Assembly: GCF_002104995.1 (NCBI RefSeq)
Contig: NW_024468253.1
Coordinates: forward strand, 868,001-932,000
From: Linderina pennispora
Lineage: Eukaryota > Kickxellomycota > Kickxellomycetes > Kickxellales > Kickxellaceae
Length of the DNA stretch: 64,000 nt
Reading direction: 5' to 3'
In this document: positions 10,489 to 23,224 of the stretch, one piece after another
Layout: each line of letters begins with the position of its first letter
Position numbering within the stretch: position 1 is the stretch's first letter
Translations under genes and position numbers: made by a program
Notes under the pieces: generated by a model
What the model was told of the DNA's origin: nothing
What the model saw: the letters and a program-made list of their open reading frames with translations, nothing else
The model's database searches: none

Positions 10489-13400
10489 ATGTCACCGCCA
10501 AAGACACGAGCGCCAACACCGCTGAGGGCCAGCACGCCGTCCAGCCTGGGCATCAAAACCACTAACCTGCCTTCTTCGCCATCCCAACGTTCTGTTTCCG
10601 GCAGTAGTAACCACTCGCCGCTCAAGGGCGCTGCACCGTGCTTTCACACAACCAGACCGCAGTTTATCTCCAGTCATATCGAACGTTGCGAGGCGTGTCG
10701 CCTAAAATACGCTCGTCAAGCGGAGCAAGCGACAATCCCGTATTCACCACTCGGCATGCGTCGTTCATCACTCGCGCCCACCGGTCAGCAGCGCTCGCGG
10801 TCCCGGCAGTCGCTCGGAGTCGGGACGACATCGCGACCAGCAAGTGCAGCAGCCATCGCACCGCCTGGGAGCAGTGTGGCCGCCACGACTGGCCTCGGAA
10901 TCAACAACAATGGCGGCTCGCTGCGCCCCTCGTCGCGGGCGTCAATCGCTTCTCGTGCATCCGAAACCCGCCGTGCCTCGCAGCCGCTGCACCGTCGCAG
11001 CTCGTCCACCGGCTCGCCGACAGTGGGAGGAAAATCGCCCGGAGTGCGTCGGACGTCCAACAACACGATGCACGCGGCACAAGCTGTGCTAGCACTGGCC
11101 AACGAGAACGGCGAAATCGCACCGCCACCCCATATGCCTAGTCTTTCGGCTGTGCCTATGGCGGTTCCGCCCTCCCCCACCGACGCAGCGTCAATGCGGT
11201 CGAGGGCAAGGGCTTCGCGAAACTCGTCGATGACGAGAGGCAAGCCGTCTAGCGCCAACAGCGGTCGTGAGAGCCGCAGGTCATCGCTGAACCCGCGTGA
11301 CCTGAAGTCTGGCTCAAGGCGCGCTGGTAATGAGTCGCCCTCCGGCTTTATTAGAGGGACGCCCAGGACACTTGGCTCAATGTCCCAGTTCCCCGACAGC
11401 AGCGACGAGAAGCCACAGGTGGACATTGACAACGCGGTGCTCATGGAGACTATTGTCGACCAGAAGCGCGCTATAGATAAAGAGCTCAAAGAATCCAGGG
11501 ATCATGCTGCTCGGCTGATGAAGGAGGTTGACCGTCTGCGTCTTGAGGTCGCCACAGCTAAGGCAGAAGGAGCCGCAAACCAGTCGCTGGGATCGGGATC
11601 GGAGGGCTCTGACAATCCGTTTTTGTTCGCCGAGTCAAAGGCAGCTAAGCAACGGGCCAGCGAGGAGCGCGCTATGGAGCTGGATAGAGCGGCGATCGAT
11701 GCGTTTGAGGAATACCGCAGGGCGTACGAAGAGTGCGAGCCGTCGCTCAGGTCGAACCGCGTGCAGTTTGCTGGCGAGCGGCCGCTGAGCCCGCCCCCGG
11801 CACGCTACTGGGGCGGCAGTGCTGTTGCTACGAGTGCAGCAAAGACGCCGATCCGTGGTTTGGACATTGGTGAGAACGACTCTCAGCGTGCGACGCTGAC
11901 TGCAGAGGTGCGTCGTGCAGGCGAGGACCTGATGAGCACGCCTGTACGGCACACGACGCCCCGCCGCGCTCGTGCTAACAGCATTCGTCGCACGGGCGGC
12001 AAGTCCCGGGCAAACCGCACTCTGTTCTCCGGTGACAGTGACCGCAGCGACGACGACGACGACGGCGACCCGGTCAACATGGACGATGCGCGGGATGAAA
12101 TGCGCAAATGCCTCACTGCCGCGTCCTCCTTTGGGAAGTTCCTTGTTCGGTATGTCAACCGGCAGGTTCTGGATAACAGTGCGATCCATGATGAGTACAA
12201 CATGCTTCTCGGTCGCTTCAACGAGCTGGAAAAGCGCGCTGCGCAGCTCGACAAGCAGAACAAGCGGCTTGAGGAGTCGCGGTCCGAGCAGGTTGCGCTG
12301 TCGTACGAGGCGTCTGCCGAGCGCGAGGTTCTCGCCGAAAAGGTTGATGTGGCCGAGCGCACAGCCAAACGGCTGACGAACGAGAACGACAAGCTCAGGC
12401 AGGAGCTCAGCCTGTCGAATGAGCGGGGCCAGCAGCTTGATGAGCAGATCAGCAAGCTGAATGCTTCGCTGGACAAATCTCGGCAGCGCTACGAGCAGGA
12501 GCTGACGTCGTTGCGCCGCAACAACAACAACCTGCAGACCGATAAGACTGTGCTTGTTAAAAAGAACGAGGAGCTGCGCGTCGAGCTCAAGGGTAAGCTG
12601 CAGCGGGCCGGCCTGAAGGCCAACATTGACGAGTACATGGCTGAGCGCAAGCGTGCCAGCTCGATCGTAGCCGATGGCAAGACGGAGACTGGCGCCAGCG
12701 CTGATCCAGCCAGCGGGACTCCGAATGACGGGGTCACTCCTGAGCAGTCTATCCGCCGTCTCCAGGAGTCGGTACTGTACTACCGCAAAAAATACGACCA
12801 AATGTCGCGCAAGCTGCACAAGGAGAAGGTCAACCACAAGGAGGCGAGCCGCATGCTGCGTTTGCAGCAGGAGGAGACGTATCGCTTCCAGCAGATGTAT
12901 GGCCCACTGCCTGACGACATGGCGGTCGATGCAATGGAATCACTTGGCAGCTATCTACCGGGTATGACTGGCGAGCGCCGCGCATCAAATGTGTCGATGT
13001 CAAAATCGTCCACACGTGGCAGCGGCTTTGGGGTTGCGATTGCATCGGATATCGACAGCGATGCCATGTCTGACCGGATCTCGAGCAAGAGCGTTGAGGA
13101 CTTGACTGCTGCTCTGAACACTGCTGCTGCTGCCGATGGCATCGGCAGCTTTGCCAATCTGGACCAGGAGCTCAAGTTCGCCGAAGGGGCAGCTGGTGGG
13201 GAGGGCCTGTCTAGCGGCGGCGAGAGCGAGAACAACGAGGATGCTGATGCTCGCGATATCCAGCTATACCAGCAGCGCATGAACATGCGCAACCGCCGCT
13301 CGCAGATGGCCACACCGCGCAAACGCCGTAGCACCGATGCACGCCGCAAGGCAGCGACCAGTGCTTCCGCTATCAGGCATTCGGTGGCATCGGCCAGTCC

Positions 13401-16400
13401 GACCGAGTTCCCTTCAGAGTTCCCGTCAGATATGCCGGCTGGAGAGTCGCTGGGCGACATCCTGGGCGGTGCCAGCACCATGTGGGATGAGCCTATGCCA
13501 ACGGAGAAGCGGTCACCGAAGACCCCTAAGGGCGCTGTTGCGCCGCTGTCGCTGTCGCTGGCCAATGAGCTCGGCGGGTTTGGCGATATCTCGCGTTCCC
13601 TCGACTCGCCGAGTCGCCTGGCTTCAGCTGGGCTTGGCAGTCCGCCCCGCAAGATGACTAGAGCGGGGCGGTCTCGCACCTCAACGTTGCCGTTCACTGA
13701 TGACGACAAGGGCTTTGGCATGGGCTTCAACACATCGGTGTCGCTGGCAGAGCAGTTTGCTGCATCGGCCAAGGCCAAGACTGAGGACAAGCCCAGGATG
13801 GTTGATGCATCAACAAGCACTGATTCGCTGCCAGAGTTCGCGGATGCCCAGATCAGCACACTGACGACTGCAGGCACTGGCACTAATACGTCGGTGCAGG
13901 CGGCGCTCTCACTGCCGTCGGCTGATGCATCAGTTGGCACAGCCAACGTCGGTCCAGATGCCATTCGCTCAGTTGGCGTAGAACCGGCGACAAGCATGTG
14001 GTCACTGGTGGACGGGGCGATCCAGACCGAGACTGCTGCTACCAAGGAGCTCGGAACCCAGGCTGGGTCTGCAACTGCTCACCAGCAGAATGCGACCGAC
14101 CCTGCATTTGGCGTCGAGCACCGTGCGGTTGGCGCCGCTGTGGCAGTTGCCAACGGGTCAACGCAGGTACAGCCAGACGTTGCGTCGACAGGCATGGTTA
14201 CCGACATGTCCTCGTCAATGCTCGGCGATCAGAGCGTCGAAGCAGTTGCTTCCATGAGCTTACGTGGGGTGCAGGCATCGGCTGAGACTAGTGCGGCAGT
14301 TGTTGCCACTGATCCGCTTCTTGGTGTCAGCAACGCGTATACGTCAGTTGATATTGTGGTGCAGGAGAGCTCGTGCCAGGCAACTGCTGAGCTTGCCGAG
14401 TCAGGCATGGCCACTGACCGCTCAATCGGTACCGTGTCCCAGGCTGTCGAGGCATTTGCAGATTCCTTGGATGCCGGTGTGTTCACCGATCGCACGCTTG
14501 GCACTTCTTCGCAGTCGGTGGAGGCATTTGCCGAGTCTACTGACACAGGCATGGTGACAGATCGCCTGTTTGGCACTTCGTCCCAGTTGGTCGACGTTAC
14601 CGCTCCTTCTGCTGATGTGGGCATGGGTACCGACAAACTGTTTGGTACTACCGCACAAGCAGTCGAGGCTATTGTGGAGGTTGCTAGCAGCGGCGTTGCT
14701 ACCGACCGTCTGTTTGGCACGTCTTCTCAAGCGGTTGAGGCAATTGCCGCGTCCCAGGAGCGTGGGGTGTCTGTGGGCGCCGGGTCGTCTTGCGATGCTG
14801 CCATCGAAACATCTACCCCGGCTCTGCTTGACCGTGGTGTAGAGACAGCTGTGCTGCAGTCCAACGACACATCTGTTGCAACTGATGCTCTGGGTACCAA
14901 CGACACCCAGGTTGCTACCGATGACGCGATGCTGCTTGCCTGGCTGGAGCCACTTATCCCGGCAGGCATCACAATGGCCACGGTGTTTGCTGCACTCAGC
15001 CGCCGTGGCGAGCCCGTGCATGAGCTACACGCCCGCAAGGTCGAGGAGGCGACCAGATCAGCGACTGAGGCTGAGATGGCGCGCGCCGCTGAGGCTGCTG
15101 CTGCTACAGCGGCTGCCACAGCCAAGATCTATGTTGATCGTGGAACCTCACCCGAGGTCAACACCAGCGAGCAGAGCGTACAGGCTGAACCCAAGACTGC
15201 CGGCAAGAGCCAGCAGGCAGGACCGCTGTCTATGACCGAAACCGGTGTCGATGCGCCAATGGGACCTGCACTGGTCAACGTGGGTGTTGGCACTGAGTGC
15301 AAGACAGTAGACCGGTGGACCGATCCATCCGATCCCGTCGAGAAGCGTAGCCAATTGGTTGAGGCTGTTGTCGCCACAGCAGAGCACTCGACATCGAGCG
15401 AGACCAAATGGGCCGACGCCTCGGCTGGCCCAGATATTGCGGTTGCTGAGGTGTCGGTGTCGGCTGGGGTAGCGCTTGTCGAGCATGCCACCGATATGGG
15501 TATTTCGGCGAAGGACGCCGGCGTTGGGCCAGTCGTTGAGCAGAAGGAGTCTGCTACCGATATGGAGATCTTGGCCAAGGACGCTAGTGTTGGCCCCGTT
15601 GTCGAGCACAAGGAGTCGGTTGTGGCGGCTGGGGTCTGTGAGACCCGCGACTTTGGCACTTTGGCCATTGCTGATGTTGCTGAGCGCGGTGAGGGTCCGC
15701 TGTGCGAGAGAGCTGAGCAATCTGTTGACTCGACCGTGCAGCTCAGCGACCAGCAAATTGAGGCAGGCACTGCCCAAGTCACCAGCCGTGGTGTTGGCGC
15801 TGACTCTGCCTTTGGATATGTCGACAAGGCTGCCGGCCCAGCACAGACCACTGTGGAGCGTAGCGTGGAGCCTGAGGTCGATGGTATGCGCGCCGACGCA
15901 TGCGTTGGCCAGGATGAATTAGCCCACGCCCATGCATCCGTGGCCGCTGGGTCTGGAGCTACAGGCGATGCGGCAGTGGCTACGCATGATGGCGCGATAT
16001 CTGCTGAGCGCAGTATCGGCACCGATGGTGCAATGGGGCTCAGAGCTGATGCAGGAATCCAGGCTGAGCCGGCCCTTGTCGATGCGCATATCGGCTCAGC
16101 GGTGCCCAGCACTGCCGACATGTCTGTGGGGACCACGTTCGCGTCTGATAGGGCGATCAGGACTGATAACGCAGCAGTAGGCACTACTGCTGAGGCTCAG
16201 ACTGCCACATCGCCTGTGACCGAGGTGTTTGTGCACGCCGAAGCCGCACCCGCGCGCCAGCCTCGCATGGTTGGGCACAAGTCGATTGAGACCGAGGCTA
16301 AGCCATCAGTGGCTGGCAGGAGCGTTGCTATCGCTGCAGTTGCTGCAACTGCTGATGCCTTTGCCCACACGGCTGCCAACAGCACGGTTTCTACCGGGAT

Positions 16401-18468
16401 GGCTACTGACACTGACGACCTCACGCGTGTCGACAACTTTGAGCATGTGTCGTATCCTGGGTCGCTGAACGTATCGTCGGATAACAGCTCGCATATGCTG
16501 CAGATGGAGGCGATCGAGTCAATGGATTCGATTGCGTCGACTGACGATGTCTTCACTGCACCATCCAAGGCTGGCACCAAGACCCCTGACATGTTTACGG
16601 CCAACAACAGCTACGATGAGCGTGCTACTGAGGACGAGCATGATGGCGACTATGTTGATGCCGAGCAGTCGTCCCCGGCGCTCAGGCAGGCAGGTGGCCT
16701 CCATTCCGATCTCAGCACGATTGAGGAAATGTCGCCGAGCGGGCGCAGCCAACAGTCGTTGCCGAGGTTCGAGCGCCAGCAGTCCAAGTCCAATTCCGAC
16801 AAGGAGGACTACGGCTACATCTTTGTGCAGCCGCGCAACAATATCCACTGCTCGCAGGTGCCAGGAATCGACTCGACGGACAGCTTGCCTGAGAGCGCGA
16901 CGCAGCGCAAGAGCTACCCGCTAGCTCATGGAGACAAGAGCCTTGACTCTGGATGCCGCCAACGATCATCGCATCGAGGAAATGTTCAGGTCGCTTTCGC
17001 CGCGCCGTGTCACCTCTGCCGGTGTTCTGGAGACGGTTGATGAAAGCGAGGACCATGATGCGATGGAGCTTGGCCGTGATCTCGAGGAAGAGGAGGAGGA
17101 TGAGAGTGGCAATGACTCCGACGTGTCTGATGTGGATGCAGGGGACCTGCAGACGCGCTCCCCTGGACCCCAGAGCGCCGATGTTCAGACTGAAACCAGT
17201 GCGGGGGCAGCAGCCGCGGCAAAAGCGCGCATCGGCCAGTGTTGCGGTCGAGACCAGCGCTGAGCCGCCGTATATCTCGCGTCAGCCAGAGCCTCTGATT
17301 GTTCAGTCGATAGCGCGCACTATGGTTGGCACGTACATGTGGAAGTACACGTCGACGCGGTTCAAGGCAGCCGGTGGCCACGAGCGGCGGCATATGCGGT
17401 ACTTCTGGATCCTGCCATACGCCAAGACGCTGTACTGGGGCAAGGAGCCAATGTCGACCAGCATGGCCCTGTCGCGTACTGCCCGCACCAGCGGCAGTCC
17501 GCAGCGTGTACATGCGCGATATCCGCATCGTTCCTGACCAGCACGATGCAGGCAGCCACGACGAGCCCCAGTACTGCATCGTGGTGACGACCAACCATCG
17601 CGAGGTCAAGATCAAGGCAACTTCGCAGGCTGATCATGATATGTGGTACATGGCGATGGCGTATCTGCAGAACCGCCGGATCATCACCAGCACCACTTAC
17701 CCATCGAACACGTTTATGAATGACCTCAGCGAATACCCGAAGCGACACCAGCGCACACAGCCTGGCAACGTCGATGGGCAGCGGGTCGGCTCTTCCGCTC
17801 CACCAAAGGCTGCTTAATCGAGCCGAGAGCCGCGGAATCCTGTCGCGGAACCCGGCCCGGCAAACGCTGGCGGCGCCGGCTGCAGTTGCTAGTGGATCGC
17901 GCATCACTCTGCGACCACACAGCGACATGCCACCGCCGCATCCTGGAATTGGCCCCGGGCAACAGGGAGCGACCATGTTCTCGCAGGGTAGCTATGCTAG
18001 CCAGGCCAGCAACCAGGAGTCGATGGCCAGCTCGAATGTGTCCAGTGGCTATCCCAAGCACCAGGGGTATGGATCGACCTCAGCATCGCTCCAATCGACG
18101 CCCAAGGCGCTGCGGCCCGTCAGTGCGATGACGCCTACACCGGGGTCTCGGCCGAGGGCAAGCGCATGTCGATAGGACTGTTCCGCCGCGACGGCGCCGG
18201 CAGCGGGCTGCGGAGGAATGGGTCACAGCATAGCGACGGCAGCTATATCAGCGCTAGTGGCGGATCGCCGTCGGCGCTGCGTCCAGTGGATTCCCGCTCG
18301 ATGCAGCAGCCGCAGTCTATTGCAGCAGCCATCTCGACGACAGCCCTTCACCAGCGCGAAAGCTCGCTGTCGGCCAGCCGCACGGTCCGCAAAATGTTTA
18401 GCGGGTCCATTCTGCGCGTGCTGAAGAGCCGCGAGACCGAGGATGGCGGCAATGGCAGTGCCGCATAG
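10489..18468 (+). CDS. Num1/ApsA/Mcp5-like cortical anchor protein, giant, C-terminal PH domain
   Basis: About 2,650 residues. One frame is open from the ATG at 10489 to 17040; the protein then continues through frame changes near 16.93-16.98, 17.23, 17.49, 17.74 and 18.15 kb, and the last TAG is at 18468. These lack splice sites and look like assembly indels. Order: a basic, Ser-rich N-terminus with a C..H..C..C cluster (ERCEACRLK); coiled coils at about residues 530-720 and 750-805; a long low-complexity region with six 24-residue repeats (14404-14835) and looser copies around them; an acidic stretch; and a PH domain at about 2275-2400 (GTYMWKYTS...RYFWILPYAKTLYWG...DHDMWYMAMAYL). That PH variant is the Mcp5/Num1/ApsA type, which binds PI(4,5)P2 at the cortex. 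Family proteins anchor dynein and mitochondria and so position nuclei and mitochondria. The tail after the PH domain is disordered. Confidence 0.88.
14404..14835 (+). repeat. Six in-frame 72-base (24-residue) repeats in the Num1-like gene
   Basis: Units begin at 14404, 14476, 14548, 14620, 14692 and 14764. The consensus is close to GMATDRLFGTSSQAVEAFA followed by five variable residues. The first five units are clear and the sixth is diverged (GVSVGAGSSCDAAIE). Spacing is exact, with no indels between units. Looser relatives occur on both sides between about 13.8 and 16.4 kb, including a 22-residue pair (ATDMGISAKDAGVGPVVE, then ATDMEILAKDASVGPVVE). Confidence 0.9.
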
Positions 18469-19558
18469 AGGCACCACCGGCTGTCGGGAGCCGCAAGAAG
18501 CCCCTGTCTACCTAGCGGTTTCTGCACGAGGTTCCTGCTACTCTCTCTTGACCTCTGCCAACCTCATCATCTCAATCTCCATCTCCATCTCCACCTTCAT
18601 TTTCATCATCTCTCCACCCACCACTTCTGCCTCTTCTCTTTTTCATGACACCGTTTCTCGTATCACGACATTTTCTTCCTCGCTTTATCCCCGCCCCCTT
18701 TCTAATCCTCAGTGTTCATATTGTAGTCTCTGTGTTTGTGGGCCCAGCGCTATGTGTACCAGGGCCCGTGCAGTCTTAGTAGCAGCCATTTCCCTTTTAG
18801 AAACTAATAACAGAATCATGCAGTCATCGCAGTCTGGATGGGACTCGCCAAAGTGACTAACAAGTGGCCCAGCCCAGCGCTCCGGCCCCTTGTTGTTTAC
18901 AGCTCGTTTCTGGGATTGCTGGTGGCAATGCAGCCACCATTGCAGCGGGATGCTGTCAGAGCGGCTGAGCGTCTCTGTCTCCATCGAGACGTGCGGCAGC
19001 GATCCTCACCAGGCTGCTGCCTCGGCGGGGCTCCGCCATTGGACGAAATAGCCCGTTTGCGGAACACGCCTGCAATTTTCTGTTGCTACTGCTCCAAAAG
19101 GGGCGCGAGCTGGCATGAGAATAAAAAGCAGTGCATGGGCTCAAAAGATAACGTCTGGATACATGTCGTGGACAGTAATTACTAGCCAATATCCGTTGCA
19201 ACGGGCCAATTGGTAATATACGCGGGCGTGTGGGACTGGGATAGGAAATTAGCGGAAGGGCGCGCTGGAAATTAGCGAGAAAAGTAGGGAGCCGCCGGAA
19301 TGTCTCGCTCTGATTCTGGCAGTAGCGGCGCGAGAGGGTGGGTAGCGGACACCCGGATTGAGCCTCCCCCTTTCTGCGCACACGGGAGAGGTTCCGCTTC
19401 GCTATTTTTTCAGCTGGCCAGCACACTGTCTGCCAGCAGTCCGAGTTCGATAAGCGCCGGTATAAAAGGCGGGCTCTGTTTCCCTGGTGGAGACGACTCC
19501 TTATCTCCACAATCTTTTTCTCCATCTTTTCTCTGTACTATCTTTCTCACTCACAGCC
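18469..19558. other. Intergenic region with the malate dehydrogenase promoter
   Basis: No gene seen. The first part is C/T-rich and is probably the 3' region of the Num1-like gene. The last 150 bases carry a TATA box (19461) and a pyrimidine-rich leader before the MDH start. Confidence 0.5.
19461..19467 (+). promoter_or_regulatory. TATA box of the malate dehydrogenase gene
   Basis: A canonical tataaaa flanked by GC-rich sequence (cgccgg before, ggcggg after), 98 bases before the MDH ATG, followed by a C/T-rich leader. This arrangement fits a strongly expressed metabolic gene. Confidence 0.65.
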
Positions 19559-20540
19559 ATGGTCTCTGTTGCTATTCTCGGTGCCGCTGGTGGTATTGGC
19601 CAGCCCCTCTCTCTCCTCCTCAAGCTGAACGCCAAGGTGACCAAGCTGAACCTGTACGATATCGTGAACGTCCCGGGTGTTGCCGCCGATATCTCGCACT
19701 GTTGCCACCAACTCGCAGGTGGAGTCGTTCCTGGGCGCCAAGGAGCTCGACGCTGCCGTCACTGGCATTGACCTCGCCATCATCCCCGCTGGCGTCCCCC
19801 GCAAGCCCGGCATGACCCGCGACGACCTGTTCAAGATCAACGCCGGTATTGTGCGCACGCTGGTCGCTGCCATCGCTGCCAACAGCCCCAAGGCCATCGT
19901 TGCCATCATCTCGAACCCCGTGAACTCGACCGTGCCCATCGCCGCTGAGGTCCTGAAGGCTGCCGGCGTGTACGACCCGAAGCGCCTGTTCGGTGTGACC
20001 ACCCTTGATGTGGTGCGTGCCTCCCGGTTCGTCAAGGACGTCAAGGGCGAGGCCGATGCTGCGGAGCTCCGTGTGCCGGTTGTTGGCGGCCACTCGGGCA
20101 ACACCATTGTTCCTCTGCTGTCGCTGGCCCAGCCTGCTGTTGAGCTGTCGGAGAAGGAGGTTGCTGATCTGACCCACCGGATCCAGTTCGGCGGTGACGA
20201 GGTCGTGAAGGCCAAGGATGGCGCTGGTTCGGCCACTCTGTCGATGGCGTACGCCGGTGCGCGGTTCGCCGACTCGGTCATCCGTGCTCTGGGCGGCGAG
20301 ACCGTCGTTGAGCCCACCTTCATCTCGCTGTCGGCCGATGCTGAGGGCGCCAAGGAGATCCAGGCCCTGGGTGCTGGCGATCTGGAGTTCTTTGCTGTGC
20401 CGGTCGAGCTCGGTACCGAGGGTGTCAAGCGGATTGTGCCCCTGGGCAAGCCCAACGACTATGAGCTGGCGGCCATCAAGGTCGCTGCCGATGAGCTCAA
20501 GGACAGCATTGCCAAGGGCGTCGAGTTTGGCCGTGCCTAA
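19559..20540 (+). CDS. Malate dehydrogenase (NAD), without targeting presequence
   Basis: About 326 residues once one extra base is allowed for. The frame starting at the ATG 19559 ([16 protein letters not shown], the NAD-binding glycine motif) is lost at 19700, where one surplus T follows the ISH codons; the downstream frame then continues without loss ([12 protein letters not shown]...) to TAA at 20540. Catalytic features are intact: the substrate arginines in [15 protein letters not shown], the NPVNSTVPI loop, and the active-site His in [12 protein letters not shown]. It interconverts malate and oxaloacetate with NAD/NADH. The start lies directly on the Rossmann fold, so there is no mitochondrial leader. 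The C-terminus (EFGRA) is not a PTS1. A cytosolic form is therefore likely, although the sequence is of the mitochondrial/bacterial type. No splice sites flank the shift. Confidence 0.93.
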
Positions 20541-21497
20541 ACACGCTATGTTTTTTACTACTGTTCAAATGGATCACACCTTTTCTCTCTGTTTGTTTCT
20601 GCAGTGGCGGTGCGCGGTGCATGGTGCGTGGCCAGTGGGGAGAGCCCAATGGGCTACGCTTCCGTGCTCCGGGGCATCGAGGAGCTCCACTCCTGCCCGA
20701 TAAGATAAACGCTGCTGGGACTGCGTTTCCTTTTCAGCCTCCCAGCGCAACCACGGGAAAGGGGGCGGCAGTGTTTCACATGGACCGACAAGACACTCTT
20801 TGCGCTGCTGTGCATCCGCCCACTCTCCCTCTCCTCTTTGCCTGCAGAGGCGCACCCGTATCTGGCGTGACTGTGAATGTCGATTACGGAACTGTTTGCC
20901 CTTACACGGGAGAGATGTTTCAGAGATCCATGCCCATGCGTCGCATTTGCTGGCCGTTTCCCACAGTTGGGACAGAAAATATCCAGCTGCGCGGACGATT
21001 ACTCTGTTGGTGGTGCGTCGGAACGCAGGTTGCTTTTTATGGAGAGCGGCGGGTGGGTCTGAGGATCCTTTTACCCGGTTCCTTGAGATCTTTTGAGCAC
21101 AGACCGGGTTCTACAAGAGCCGGGGTAAGGGGGTGGGCCAAAGACGTCGTGCGCGCATTTCCAGCATCGGCCAGATGGAGAAACCCGGGATTGCGCCCGC
21201 TCTGCAGCAGAATATTCGCGCCCTGCGACTTTTGCAACTCGGCGATTCCTGGCTCTGATGACGGTCGCCTGCACGGTCTGGTGGCTGTCCAGACCACGCT
21301 TCTGCTCCCGATCAAACCGACCCGTTCTGTGACAATAAAGGTAGTATTTGCTCTGCACAAAGACAAAAAAGGAGAAAGGGCTATAGAAGAAAAACGATAA
21401 AGTTTAAACAGGGGGTGGGTGGTATTCGAGGAAGCACACGAAAACAGAGTAGGCGAAAAGAAAGGAGTGGGGTCTGAGCGGGGGAGGCAGTCGCTGC
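20541..21497. other. Intergenic gap between convergent MDH and Rab11 genes
   Basis: About 960 bases with no supported gene. A 259-codon frame (20621-21400) covers most of it but has no recognisable domain, an odd composition rich in Arg, Trp and Cys, and no homologue I recognise. Confidence 0.4.

Positions 21498-23224
<1,727 letters not shown>

Noticed and set aside
20621-21400. A 259-codon plus-strand frame between MDH and Rab11
   Set aside because: No domain, odd residue use, and no codon bias like the neighbours; treated as intergenic.
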